Below are positions 1 to 8,885 of a DNA stretch of 33,205 nt, in pieces. Source of the DNA: Terriglobia bacterium (lineage in GTDB: Bacteria > Acidobacteriota > Terriglobia > Terriglobales > Acidobacteriaceae). Below the pieces are notes generated by a model, which made no database searches, was not told the DNA's origin, and saw only the letters and a list, made by a program, of their open reading frames with translations. Numbering within the stretch: the stretch's first letter is position 1; each line of letters starts with the position of its first letter. Location of the stretch: the NCBI GenBank assembly GCA_020073105.1, contig JAIQFW010000027.1, positions 1 through 33,205 on the forward strand, written 5' to 3'. Position numbers and translations under genes: made by a program.

Positions 1-1506
1 GGTGGTTGCCTTCCAAGCGTTGGTAGTCGGGTTGTAACGGCCACCGGTATTCAGGAGATTCGTGCCATTGATGCCGCCCCACACGATCATTTCGCTTCCA
101 GTCCATACTGCGGTGTGAACTGCCCGAGCGGACGGAGCTCCAGCTCCCGACAAAACCCGCCAGTGCTTGGTCACGGGATTGTAGGCGCCCCCGTTCTTGA
201 AATATGTAGTGAAGTTGGTGCCGCCCCAGATAAGCATCTCCTTGCCGGTCCAGACCGCAGTGTGCTGAAAACGTGCTGCCGACGCGGGAACCGAAGAAAT
301 GGGAGTCCAGGAATCGGCCGAGGGATTGTAGGATGCCCCGGAATTCAGTGCGTTGTGGTCATTGTAACCACCCCAAATCATCATTTGTTTCCCGTTCCAT
401 ACCGCGGTGTGGTTGGTTCGCGCTTCAGGTGCATCGGCAGGGTTTATCTGCACCCAACTATTGGCCGAAGGATTGAACCGGCCTCCACTGTTTCCAAGGT
501 GCTGGGCGCTGCAGGCATCCCGAATGAAGGCGCATCCACCCCACACGATCATCTCCTTTCCTGTCCAGACAGCTTGGTGGAGGAGCCGGGCGTCAGGGGC
601 ATTGGCCAGCGCAGTCGGAATCCAGGAATCGGAGATTGGATTGTACCGCCCGCCGTCCTGGCTCTCACACTGGTGCTCAGAGAAATTAGCGTTGCAGCCG
701 CCCCAAATGATCATTTCGGTGCCCGTCCAAACGGCGGTGTGCTGCATTTTTCCGTTGGGAGCGCTGGAATTGTTCGTGGCTTGCCATGTGTCCGTTGCAG
801 GGTTATAACGGGAGCCCGTGTTGAACTTGCCGCCGATGGAATTAAAACCACCCCAAACAATCATTTCGGATCCGGTCCAAACAGCACTCATCGAAAGCGT
901 CCCTTCCGGAAGCATTTGGGTAGGAGACCAGGACTCCGCGGCGGGAACGTTCTTCATCGCCGGAACGTAGTACGCAAAAACAGGTTCCACTGTCTCAGCT
1001 GGAAAGTTCGTCCTCACTTTGCTCCACCAAACTTCGAAGGGTTGTTGCTTTGCAGAGAAGCGATGACCCGACTGATACGCGTTACGAACGAGGCGTTCGG
1101 CGAGTAACGGGCGCGCCAGCACTTCGGCAACTACGTGCGCGTTGCCACCGAGGGCAGCGAACAACTCGGCAAGAACCTCGGGTTGCTTCGAGTCGCGAAT
1201 AAGCCGGAAAATTTCCTGCTGAAGTTGTTGCCCTGTGATGGATTGGTGCCAATATTGCTGCAGTGCCGTGGACAGGCGTAGAGCGTCTTCCGCTCTAGCA
1301 TCCAACTGCTCAGGCGAGATCACGGCATCAAGAGCGGGTTTCGCACTGGGATTTTGTTCCGGCCAGATTCGATGTTGCCAATACACCTCTTCGATGGCCC
1401 GCTGGTAACGGATCCGGCTCACAAGATCAAGCGATTGAGGCTGCTGACAAAACGCTGGTACGGCAACGGCGATGATTGCGACAAATAGAACGGTAGGGCG
1501 AATCAT
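1..1506 (-). CDS. Secreted Kelch-repeat beta-propeller protein, 3' end cut by window edge
   Basis: The minus-strand frame is open from an ATG at 1506 to the window edge (502 codons), so the C-terminus is missing. The ATG follows a good ribosome site (TAAGGAG). The first 22 or so residues are a signal peptide ending near AVPAFCQ, so the product should be exported. After a helical region of about 150 residues come six Kelch-type blades of about 48-55 residues, each with a core like HTAVWTGxEMIVWGG followed by GxRYNPxTDSW; the sixth is cut off. Such propellers usually bind ligands or partners, and no enzymatic residue set can be claimed. It is the last of four co-oriented genes for exported repeat proteins. 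Fold and export are clear; substrate is unknown. Confidence 0.88.
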   Translation of the reverse strand, partial: MIRPTVLFVAIIAVAVPAFCQQPQSLDLVSRIRYQRAIEEVYWQHRIWPEQNPSAKPALDAVISPEQLDARAEDALRLSTALQQYWHQSITGQQLQQEIFRLIRDSKQPEVLAELFAALGGNAHVVAEVLARPLLAERLVRNAYQSGHRFSAKQQPFEVWWSKVRTNFPAETVEPVFAYYVPAMKNVPAAESWSPTQMLPEGTLSMSAVWTGSEMIVWGGFNSIGGKFNTGSRYNPATDTWQATNNSSAPNGKMQHTAVWTGTEMIIWGGCNANFSEHQCESQDGGRYNPISDSWIPTALANAPDARLLHQAVWTGKEMIVWGGCAFIRDACSAQHLGNSGGRFNPSANSWVQINPADAPEARTNHTAVWNGKQMMIWGGYNDHNALNSGASYNPSADSWTPISSVPASAARFQHTAVWTGKEMLIWGGTNFTTYFKNGGAYNPVTKHWRVLSGAGAPSARAVHTAVWTGSEMIVWGGINGTNLLNTGGRYNPTTNAWKATT

Positions 1507-1563
1507 TGGGTTGCTCCTTAAGTTTTTGGCTCCAAATTGCCAGAGAACGTTGTGCACAGCTTT

Positions 1564-1577
1564 GGGACCGCGGTCCC
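1564..1577. repeat. Perfect 14-bp palindrome between two minus-strand genes
   Basis: GGGACCGCGGTCCC is a perfect palindrome with no loop, in the 234-base gap between the HAF gene (stop at 1741) and the Kelch gene (start at 1506). It lies 58 bases upstream of the Kelch ATG, so it could be an operator for that gene. On the plus strand it is followed by CTTTTG, too short a T-run for a convincing terminator. Only the symmetry is observed; the role is a guess. Confidence 0.35.
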
Positions 1578-1740
1578 CTTTTGCACCTAAGTAGTGAGAC
1601 CCGAAGAGTTCAACTCTCGGAACACTTAAGCTCCTCGGCAAGCCCTGGCGAAATGTAGTGCATAGTAGCCTGGCTGTATCGCGGTTGATGCAGCTCACAG
1701 CCATCGAATTGAGCCGCTTCACCCATCCACTTTTCGGCGT

Positions 1741-3171
1741 TCACGGCAGCGGGATCACGTAGTTCGTCAAGATTCCCGTCGTCCGGTCGAAGGTTCGGCC
1801 CGGCTTGGTGGCCGCGTCGGTGACGAGGATGGCGATCGCTCCCACACAGGCAGGCCCCACGTGCTTGAACGTAATCTGGCCCGCCGCGTTCGTTTTGCCG
1901 ACGACGATTTGGTCGAGCCAGTAGTCGTCGAAGAAGTGGCTGGTGATCCGCACACCCGACAGCGGGGTTCCCGCTTCGTCGGTCACGGTCAGCCTGGCCC
2001 ACGCTTGGGCGTCCCCCTGGTCGCAATATTCCGGGCCTTTGCCAATCATCTCGATTTTGGTCACCTTTACGCAGTTGGTCGTACAGGGCTCGCCAGGAAC
2101 CAGACGCACCAGCCGTCGGCCGCTCTGGCCGATGATCATCTGGGCCAGGATCTGCCCGCTCGCGTTCATCGGCCCGGAATCGGTGAGTACACTTCCCGCA
2201 TAGGCCGCTGACACGAGAGCGTCGAGTGACTCGGCGAGCCCATCGGGGCCGTAGGCGATCACGCCCGCACCCCCCACAGTGGCGGTGATGTCGCCCGCGT
2301 CAGTGATCGAGCCGATCCCGGCCCGGCTCAGATGCCCGGTCGGGATCGGTGAGATCTGCTGCCACGTCCCCTCGTGGTGGAAACGAAACAGGTAGAGCAG
2401 GTTCTCCCCTCCGGTTGTGATCAGGAACCTGGCCTGGTCCCCAGCGTCGTTGATCGCGGACGCATCAGCGCCGATCACAAAGCCCCGCGGGGCCGGCGGC
2501 ATCGATGTCACGCTGCCGGGATCGCCGAGCCGGTACCAGAAATCCACCGTGGCCACCGTTCCTCCCGGGCTGATTGCCATCGGTTTGTCGTCAGGGAAGC
2601 CCTGGGCGGAGAGGTCGACCATTCCACCTGCCTCGGTCCACATGAACGGCGATCCGTCCGGGGGAAAGTTGGCGGTCGTGGACCAGCCGACCACCCGACC
2701 GAGGTCGTCGATGCCGACGGCGTAGGAGATGGTCTTGCCGGGGAGATTCCCGAGGTCGACGGCCACATACCTGTTGTGGACCGTGCTGCCGACCGGCTTC
2801 CATACCACGGCGTGGGTAGTGGTGCCTGGGACGCCGACGAACCCGGTCACCCAGCCCTGGGCGTTGATGGCTGTGGCAAAGATGGGTGACAGTCCGGGCA
2901 CCTCGGGGAGGACGATTCGAAGGCCTCCCTTCCACACGACTGAGTCTTCCGAGGGCAGGCAATTGGAACCGCAGCCCGGGTCGGGGTAGGACCTCCCGAC
3001 CACGTCGCCACCATCGTTCATATCGAAACCGGATGCTGCCGTCGCTACGAAGTCGACGACGTACCCGGCGGGTGGCGCGGCCGCGGCCGATGGTCCGGCA
3101 CTCGCGAATGGCACACAAAGCAGGGCAAAAGTCACTGCCAGAACACAACCGACTCCAGTATTAATGCGCAT
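1741..3171 (-). CDS. Secreted HAF-repeat protein with C-terminal Ig-like domain
   Basis: I chose the ATG at 3171 because AAGGAG lies 7 bases upstream and a signal peptide follows at once (MRINTGVGCVLAVTFALLCV, cleaved near FASAG); an upstream in-frame start would place 63 charged residues before it. The product is 476 residues. Residues about 40-370 carry HAF-type extracellular repeats with the signatures AINxxGxVxG, NDAGD and HAVVWK, spaced like propeller blades. The last 100 or so residues (DEAGTPLSGVRI... TNAAGQITF) resemble a bacterial Ig-like domain of the invasin/intimin kind. Cysteine pairs (CGSNC, CTTNC) suit an extracellular protein. Function is unknown. The coding sequence is rich in G+C and in Gly/Pro/Ala, unlike the neighbours, and may have been acquired separately. 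Confidence 0.8.
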   Translation of the reverse strand: MRINTGVGCVLAVTFALLCVPFASAGPSAAAAPPAGYVVDFVATAASGFDMNDGGDVVGRSYPDPGCGSNCLPSEDSVVWKGGLRIVLPEVPGLSPIFATAINAQGWVTGFVGVPGTTTHAVVWKPVGSTVHNRYVAVDLGNLPGKTISYAVGIDDLGRVVGWSTTANFPPDGSPFMWTEAGGMVDLSAQGFPDDKPMAISPGGTVATVDFWYRLGDPGSVTSMPPAPRGFVIGADASAINDAGDQARFLITTGGENLLYLFRFHHEGTWQQISPIPTGHLSRAGIGSITDAGDITATVGGAGVIAYGPDGLAESLDALVSAAYAGSVLTDSGPMNASGQILAQMIIGQSGRRLVRLVPGEPCTTNCVKVTKIEMIGKGPEYCDQGDAQAWARLTVTDEAGTPLSGVRITSHFFDDYWLDQIVVGKTNAAGQITFKHVGPACVGAIAILVTDAATKPGRTFDRTTGILTNYVIPLP

Positions 3172-3371
3172 GAAGCGTCTCCTTAATTCTTGGGTGCGAC
3201 CGATGTCGCTGGCCACTTCTTCGCTGGCATAGCAGCTAGATATGTTGAGATCGCGACCACGAAACCGCACTTTGATTGCTTCATGGCGTCTGCTCCTCAG
3301 CTGCTGATGCGGAGGCTTACCGAGACTCCGCATCCGTCGTGACTTCGACGATCGTGACAAAGTTCCACAGC

Positions 3372-4799
3372 CTAGTGCTGCGCGAGTTTGGTCGAGACGC
3401 TGTACAGGTACGAATACGGGTTGTCTTGCGATTGTCCCGGAATCGAGGTCCCGATATAGACCGTTTGCCCGTCAGGCGCGAAACGCGGGCGGGACATGGG
3501 AATAACTCGTCCCCCGTTTTCGGCAGGCAGAAACACTTTCCCGAGCGAATGGCCGTTTACCACACGGATCGCCTCGAAGAATCCCGGCTGGCCGTAGGTG
3601 ACGATCCCGCCGACAAAGATCACATTGTTGAGTGGGCTCACGACGGGTGCAAAAAGAATGCCCGTGTCAATGTATTGCCATTTCACTGTGCCCTTGGGGC
3701 GGATGGCATACAACTCGGCGAGGTTTCGCCCATCGTAGATGATCCCATCCCGGCCCACGTCCGGCGTGCTCAGGATATTTGTCGAGTTGCCGAAGTTGTC
3801 GAAGATACTCCCTAGCAGATTGCCTTGCTTATCGAAGGCACCGAGGGCGAGGCCGGATCCTCTGGCGGAGAACATATTCGTGTAGAGCGTGCCGTTCGGG
3901 CTGACGGCGGGTTGCGGGTCGCCTTGCAAGGTGGAGAGTCCTTCCGGGCGAGTGAAGATCTCGCTTCCATCCAGGCCGATACCGCGCAGATGATTGTTCG
4001 CGTGGAAATATAAGCTTGATTGCGCTGCCGTCCCGAAAACGATTTCCTGCAGGATCACGATAGGCCGGTCATAGTTTTCCGGAACGGACCAGCGCAGGGT
4101 GCCCTGGGGTGTCAGCGAAAATACACCCATCCCTTGCGTGCCTACTGCATAGATATTTCCATCCGGGCCCACGTTGGGGCCTAACAGAATGAAGGCGCCA
4201 GGATCCTGAGTGAACTGCCAGCGCAGGATGCCATCCGGACGCAGGGCAAAGATGGCCGTCGTGCTGCCGATGTAGATAGTACCGTCCGAGCCGAGGCTAA
4301 CATTGCCGAACCCATAGCTGGTGGCGTTGAAGATCCATTTCAGACCTCCGTCCGGGGCCAAGGCATAGAGGTGGCCCGCTACATCGATCGTGTAAATCGT
4401 TCCGTCATCGGCGACCGCGGGACGGCTATCGATATAGTCTGCATCTGCGTGGAAGCGCCACAAGATCCGCCCTTGCGGGACCGGTCGCAAGGTGACATTC
4501 AACAGTGCGGGATTGCTGGCGGTGCCGTCGGCAGCATGAACCTGAACCTGCGCTGCACCCGTAGGAGCACCTTCAGGTACATATGCGGCAATTAGGGTGT
4601 CGCTCCAACGGGTTAGCGGAGCAACCACGCCCGCAATTTCTACCCGTCCGCTACCCTGCCTGGGTCCGAAGCCCGACCCTCGGATGAGTAATCGATCGCT
4701 ATGCGAAATTGTCGTACTGGAAAGCGAGACGATCGTGGGTTGGGCCGCTGCCGCTGTTGCGACTAAAAGGTAAAAACAAATGCTTCTTAGGGATCTCAT
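3372..4799 (-). CDS. Secreted IPT/TIG domain plus PQQ-type beta-propeller protein
   Basis: 475 residues from an ATG preceded by AGGAGAGG. Residues 1-19 are a signal peptide (cleavage near AAAAQP). Residues 20-105 form an IPT/TIG Ig-like domain (PTIVSLSSTTISHSDRLLI, then GSGFG). From about 110 to the end there are propeller blades with the pattern DGTIYxxxxxxxLYALxPDGxLKWxF, typical of PQQ-like repeat proteins. No dehydrogenase active-site residues or heme motif are visible, so I read it as a structural or binding propeller rather than a quinoprotein enzyme. Its ATG overlaps, as ATGA, the stop of a decayed upstream reading frame, which suggests that it was once translationally coupled to the SBBP-type gene before it. 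Confidence 0.85.
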   Translation of the reverse strand: MRSLRSICFYLLVATAAAAQPTIVSLSSTTISHSDRLLIRGSGFGPRQGSGRVEIAGVVAPLTRWSDTLIAAYVPEGAPTGAAQVQVHAADGTASNPALLNVTLRPVPQGRILWRFHADADYIDSRPAVADDGTIYTIDVAGHLYALAPDGGLKWIFNATSYGFGNVSLGSDGTIYIGSTTAIFALRPDGILRWQFTQDPGAFILLGPNVGPDGNIYAVGTQGMGVFSLTPQGTLRWSVPENYDRPIVILQEIVFGTAAQSSLYFHANNHLRGIGLDGSEIFTRPEGLSTLQGDPQPAVSPNGTLYTNMFSARGSGLALGAFDKQGNLLGSIFDNFGNSTNILSTPDVGRDGIIYDGRNLAELYAIRPKGTVKWQYIDTGILFAPVVSPLNNVIFVGGIVTYGQPGFFEAIRVVNGHSLGKVFLPAENGGRVIPMSRPRFAPDGQTVYIGTSIPGQSQDNPYSYLYSVSTKLAQH

Positions 4800-4924
4800 G
4801 ACTTTGGCCTCTCCTGCTGCTTTTCACTTCGATGTCCGAGTTCACAACTATCTTCCTTATTGCACGTAATCGTGACCGTGGCCGCCTTGCTTTTGGCCAG
4901 GCCGTCGTTGGCTTGAAGTTCGTA
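4796..4924 (-). pseudogene. Fossil C-terminal end of an Ig/cadherin-like repeat protein
   Basis: This frame reads YELQANDGLAKSKAATVTIT followed by a short tail and TGA at 4798-4796. The peptide is the typical last strand of bacterial PKD/cadherin-like repeats (pattern YxLxANDGxxxSxxATVTIT). It has no start codon and is preceded by TGA at 4927-4925. It is in the same reading frame as the truncated SBBP-type gene upstream (stop at 4984-4982), and its stop overlaps the ATG of the next gene. The simplest reading is that one longer gene lost its central repeats by deletion, leaving this tail and the N-terminal domain. Confidence 0.5.
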
Positions 4925-4981
4925 TCATGGAATACTCCTCTTCCTTCGGAATGTTTCCCTAAACCCAGAATTCGGGGCCCA

Positions 4982-5797
4982 CTAGTGTCTCCTCCCACTC
5001 GCGGACCCCGAGTAGCGCAGAACCGGACCTAGGAATAAAGTCTTGCTCCGGTCGTATGCGCCAATCACAAAACCCACCCTGTGCTGGTTGATTAAACGGT
5101 AGGCTGCAGCCACGTACTGTTTGCCGGTTGGCCCTTGCTGATAGGCCACCAGCGGTTGAAAACATAGCTCATGGTGCTGGGTCTTCAGATCCAGGCGGCC
5201 ATCGCGGTGTCCGTGCACATCATCGACGCCGTCGATTGCAATCGTGATCTGATTGGGCTGAGCCTTCGGCGAAACTGCGAATTCATATTCCAGGCCGCCT
5301 TGCGCACCCAGGTAGCTAAGAGCAATGCCGGGATAAACATCAGCGATTTGGACCCGCTTGAAGGTGGGAATCCCGGTCCGCCAGTTCCGGGAATCGGGAC
5401 CCACAAAATAGCTGTTCCGCCCCGGCAACTCGTCCAAGCCGACGGTCTTCGATTGCGAGTTGCCCCCCACCAATGTCATGGTCACCGAGCTTCCTCGCAG
5501 AGATGAGGATGCGTTCAGGAAGGAACGCTCAAAGGTTATGACAACGGTTTGTGGCGTCAGGAACAGGGTGCAGCCTGCACTCCGCGCCAGGAACTTCACG
5601 CTGTCGCTCGTCTGCCCCTGATTGGGTTCAAAGCTGAGTGGTGGGGCAAACTCCTCACTTACAGGAGGCGCAGTCGACCCTGCGGAGCTAGCGCTCACGT
5701 GCCAGCCAAGGCCGAGCAGCAGGAATGCCAGGAACAACATCACGGCGACCGCTTTCAGGACCGCCCACCATGACCAACCTGGATTTTCTTTCGGCAT
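4982..5797 (-). CDS. Truncated SBBP-type protein: N-terminal domain only
   Basis: 271 residues from an ATG at 5797 (AGGA 8 bases upstream; an ATG at 5863 is in frame but has no ribosome site). Residues about 10-30 form a membrane-spanning signal anchor (AVLKAVAVMLFLAFLLLGLG). The rest matches the domain that starts many SBBP beta-propeller proteins: PLSFEPNQGQ, VKFLARSAGCTLFLTP, YFVGPDSRNWRTGIPTF, VYPGIALSYLGAQGGLEYEF. In that family the domain ends around PVLxYSTYLGG and continues into propeller repeats. Here the frame ends at PVLRYSGSASGRRH, so the whole repeat region is missing. Probably a decayed gene; the protein could still be made but would lack its propeller. Confidence 0.7.
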   Translation of the reverse strand: MPKENPGWSWWAVLKAVAVMLFLAFLLLGLGWHVSASSAGSTAPPVSEEFAPPLSFEPNQGQTSDSVKFLARSAGCTLFLTPQTVVITFERSFLNASSSLRGSSVTMTLVGGNSQSKTVGLDELPGRNSYFVGPDSRNWRTGIPTFKRVQIADVYPGIALSYLGAQGGLEYEFAVSPKAQPNQITIAIDGVDDVHGHRDGRLDLKTQHHELCFQPLVAYQQGPTGKQYVAAAYRLINQHRVGFVIGAYDRSKTLFLGPVLRYSGSASGRRH

Positions 5798-5953
5798 CTT
5801 CTGTTCCTGTCCGGCGCCGGTTCGTGTCCAAATCTGCGGAACTGCCGGTCGAGACGCATTCAACGCGAAATTTGTGGCGCCCGCAAGCGATTCCTGTGTG
5901 CATTAATGTGACTGGACAAAACCCTGAAAACACTGGCAAAAGCGGGTGATTTA

Positions 5954-5973
5954 CGTCACAGCTGTTTGTGACG
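5954..5973. promoter_or_regulatory. Inverted repeat in divergent intergenic region (operator candidate)
   Basis: CGTCACA-GCTGTT-TGTGACG is a perfect 7-bp inverted repeat with a 6-base spacer, between the divergent genes starting at 5797 (minus) and 6072 (plus). A TTGACA lies just downstream at 5994-5999, facing the plus-strand gene, with TAACAT at 6021; their 21-base spacing is too long for a standard sigma70 promoter. The half-sites are those of CRP/FNR-type sites in reversed order (TCACA N6 TGTGA). It could be a site for the winged-helix protein encoded next door. The symmetry is observed; the role is inferred. Confidence 0.4.
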
Positions 5974-6071
5974 CCTGGACGGGAGACAAACTTTTGACAA
6001 TTCATCCTTGGAGCCTGGACTAACATCCTTGATCCGGAACGGAGTGGGTTATCACCCTGCATCTGAAATCC

Positions 6072-8885
6072 GTGGAAAACGAACCAGGGAGAGAAAAGGC
6101 CGCCGGTATAGCGGCGGAAGTCTTTCGCTTTGATGCCTATGAAGTGAATGTGTCCACGCGGGAGGTCCGCAAGCACGGCTACCGGGTGCGGCTGTCGGGG
6201 CAACCGCTGGACGTGCTGTTGCTGCTGTTGGAACGGCCGGGAGAACTGGTCAGCCGGGACGAGATCCGGCAGCGTTTATGGCCCGCCGATATCTTTGTTG
6301 ACTTCGAGCGCAGCCTCAACAGCGCAGTCAAGAAGCTGCGAGGGGCGCTCGAGGACAATCCCCACGAACCACGCTACATCGAGACCCAGGCCCGCAAGGG
6401 CTACCGCTTCATTGGACGAGTCGAGCGAGTTGGCGTCATTTCGCCATCTGCATCGGAGGCGGTCCCGCAGTCCAGAGCTGAAGGACAAGAGGCTGCGGCG
6501 GAACCCTTCCCCACGGCTGGCTCCACGCCGCCCGTGCGCAAATGGATCGGGCTCGCCGTCGGCGCGGCCGTCGTGGTGGTCCTACTCGCACTGCCCCGCT
6601 GGCTGGTAACCCGTCATGAGCCAACAAGTTCTTCCGCTCCGGCTGCCGCGGTTGTTGTTCGACCGTCGGTTGCGGTGCTTGGCTTCCAAAACTTGTCGCC
6701 GCGGAACGACGTCGGTTGGTTATCGACGGCATTCACCCAAATGCTGACAACCGAACTGGCGGCCGGCGAACACTTGCGGACTATTTCCGGAGAAAACATT
6801 ACTCGAGCCAAACGCGATCTCGGCGTGGATGAAAAAGATGGATATTCACGCGAGACTCTCCGCGCGCTGCGCGGCGATCTGGGCAGCGATTTCGTCGTCG
6901 TGGGTTCCTATATCGTGGTCGGCCGGAAAGGTGCGACGCAAATTCGGCTTGATGTGCGGCTGCAGGATACGAATTCAGGCGAGACCCTCTCCAGTATTGC
7001 GGTAAGTGGCAGTGAGTCGGAGATCTTCGATCTGGTTGCTCGAGCCGGGGAACAATTGCGGGACAAGCTTGGCGCAAAAATGCCCTTCACTCCAGTGCTG
7101 GCCGAGTTGCATTCCGCTCTGCCGACCAACCCGGAAGCGGTCCGGCTCTATTCGGAGGGCCTGACCCGTTTGCACGTTTCTGAGAATACTGCCGCGCGCG
7201 ACCTGCTGGCCAAGGCGGTATTGGCCCAACCCGATTTTGCCCTCGCCCACTCGGCACTGGCCCAGGCCTGGTCTGCTCTCGGCTATGACGCGCAGGCGCT
7301 CGCCTCCGCACAAAAGGCGGTGGCGCTCTCCAAGACGCTCCCAGAGGATCGTAGGCTCGAGATCGAAGGACGCTACTTTGAGATGAAGCATGACTGGGCC
7401 GGCGCCATCGGTGTCTATCAGCACTTGTGGAAGGACCATCCAGACGATCTGGAGGGAGGGCTTCGCCTGGCGCAAGCTCAAAATGCCGCTGAGGACACCA
7501 AAGCTGCACTGGCGGTTGTAGATGCTCTTCGAAGGCTGCCTGCCCCGCAGCCGGATGACCCACGAATCGACCTCATCGAGGCGGCAATAGCCGCGACGGA
7601 GTCCGATTACAAGCGCCAGCTGCACCTGGCGCAACAGGCGGCCGCAAAGGCCCAGGCGTCAGGAGCTCGCCTGTTGCTGGCCCGTGCCAAGCTGGTGCAG
7701 GGCTGGGCGTTGGACGATCAGTCACAACTCCAAGAAGCCCTGGACGCCTACCGTGGCGCGCAACAGATTTTTGCCAGCGCCGGTGATCGTGACGGAATGG
7801 CCACCGCCCTCAACGATGTTGGGATCGTTCTGCAGAAACAAGGAGACTTGGCCGGGGCCCGGCAAAACCTGGAAGAGGCTCAAGCCGGGTTTCGCCACGT
7901 CGGCAATGAAAACGGATTTGCCGGCGCCCTCACCAATCTGGGTGAGGTGTACCGGGTGCGGGGTGATCTTAAGATGGCGGAGTCGTTATATCGGCAAGCC
8001 ATCGACATCTTTCGCAAGATTGGACGTAAGGACAATGAACACGCCGCCATGAACAACCTCGGTGCGGTGCTCTACCAGTTCGGCGACTTTCCGGGTGCGC
8101 ATAAGACCTTTGAGACGGTGCTGAACGAAGAGCAAGGAACGGCCGATAAAGATGGCATCGCCTACGCGCAGAACAATCTGGCGGATGTGCTTCGGGCCCA
8201 GGGGGAGCTGGAGAAAGCGAAGGCCCTGTACGAACAGGGCCTCGGAACCTTTCAGCAAATTGGCGATCGCGCCACGTCGGCAGCCGTTCAACTCAACCTT
8301 GCCAAAACATTGCTGCTGCAGGGTGACTTGGCGGCAGCACGCACGAAGGCAGAGGAGGCCTTGGCGGCGAACCTGGCCGTCGGTACCAAGGGAGATGCAG
8401 CCATGGATCGTGTGGTGCTGGCAAGGATCGCATTCGAACAAGGGGATCCAAGTCAGTTTAATGACTCGGTGCGCGCCGCCATGGACGAACTCAGGGTCGA
8501 ACACCGCAACGACGACGTGGTTGAGGCCGCCGCCATGGAGGCGCACGCCCTGCTTGCCCAGGGCAAAGTGGAGAAGGCCTGGGCAAGTATCCAGCGCGCA
8601 CGCCCTCTTCCGTCGAGCGACTTTCTGGCAAAGTTTCATTTGCGGGTTGCCACCGCTCAGGTCGAAGCTGCCCGCGGTTATTCCAACCGGGCGCGCCAAC
8701 AGCTCTCCGCTGTCCTTACGGACTCCACCCGGATGGGATGCGTAAGTTGTCAATTCGAGGCCCGGCTGGCGCTGTCGAAGCTGTCTCGAAATTCCACCAC
8801 CGGAGTACATGCCACTGCTCAACTTGTCCAGGATGCTCGGTCAGCAGGCTTTGGTCTGATCGCCATGCAAGCCGGGCGCTTCTAA
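6072..8885 (+). CDS. Winged-helix (OmpR/CadC-type) membrane regulator with TPR domain
   Basis: 937 residues from a GTG at 6072; the first residues run straight into the DNA-binding domain, so the start cannot be much later. Residues 17-115 are a Trans_reg_C winged helix (FRFDAYEVN, LVSRDEIRQRLWP, SLNSAVKKLRGAL, YIETQARKGYRF). Residues 157-178 form the only membrane helix, so DNA binding is cytoplasmic and the rest periplasmic, as in CadC. Residues about 198-340 resemble the TolB-N/FlgO-like fold (VAVLGFQNLS... FVVVGSY). From about 350 onward there are many TPR units, with LAxAxxxxExALxxxR and NNLGxVLxxxGD signatures at 575-760. There is no receiver domain, so it is a one-component transmembrane regulator. 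It is divergent from the secreted-protein genes and may control them. The stop overlaps the fucosidase fragment by 4 bases. Confidence 0.9.
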   Translation: MENEPGREKAAGIAAEVFRFDAYEVNVSTREVRKHGYRVRLSGQPLDVLLLLLERPGELVSRDEIRQRLWPADIFVDFERSLNSAVKKLRGALEDNPHEPRYIETQARKGYRFIGRVERVGVISPSASEAVPQSRAEGQEAAAEPFPTAGSTPPVRKWIGLAVGAAVVVVLLALPRWLVTRHEPTSSSAPAAAVVVRPSVAVLGFQNLSPRNDVGWLSTAFTQMLTTELAAGEHLRTISGENITRAKRDLGVDEKDGYSRETLRALRGDLGSDFVVVGSYIVVGRKGATQIRLDVRLQDTNSGETLSSIAVSGSESEIFDLVARAGEQLRDKLGAKMPFTPVLAELHSALPTNPEAVRLYSEGLTRLHVSENTAARDLLAKAVLAQPDFALAHSALAQAWSALGYDAQALASAQKAVALSKTLPEDRRLEIEGRYFEMKHDWAGAIGVYQHLWKDHPDDLEGGLRLAQAQNAAEDTKAALAVVDALRRLPAPQPDDPRIDLIEAAIAATESDYKRQLHLAQQAAAKAQASGARLLLARAKLVQGWALDDQSQLQEALDAYRGAQQIFASAGDRDGMATALNDVGIVLQKQGDLAGARQNLEEAQAGFRHVGNENGFAGALTNLGEVYRVRGDLKMAESLYRQAIDIFRKIGRKDNEHAAMNNLGAVLYQFGDFPGAHKTFETVLNEEQGTADKDGIAYAQNNLADVLRAQGELEKAKALYEQGLGTFQQIGDRATSAAVQLNLAKTLLLQGDLAAARTKAEEALAANLAVGTKGDAAMDRVVLARIAFEQGDPSQFNDSVRAAMDELRVEHRNDDVVEAAAMEAHALLAQGKVEKAWASIQRARPLPSSDFLAKFHLRVATAQVEAARGYSNRARQQLSAVLTDSTRMGCVSCQFEARLALSKLSRNSTTGVHATAQLVQDARSAGFGLIAMQAGRF

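Noticed and set aside
115-1107. Long plus-strand open frame of 330 codons
   Set aside because: It is antisense to the Kelch gene; its sequence is the low-complexity mirror of the repeated blades and has no signal, ribosome site or family.
1610-2026. Minus-strand frame of 138 codons
   Set aside because: Mostly overlaps the HAF gene in another frame, with Arg/Gly/Asp-rich sequence typical of a shadow in G+C-rich DNA.
3372-4799. Quinoprotein alcohol dehydrogenase for the PQQ-type propeller
   Set aside because: The propeller pattern is present, but no active-site Cys pair, Glu/Asp set or cytochrome motif is visible, and the protein is too short.
5994-6026. Sigma70 promoter TTGACA...TAACAT for the regulator gene
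   Set aside because: Spacing of 21 bases is too long; kept only as a remark, not as a promoter call.
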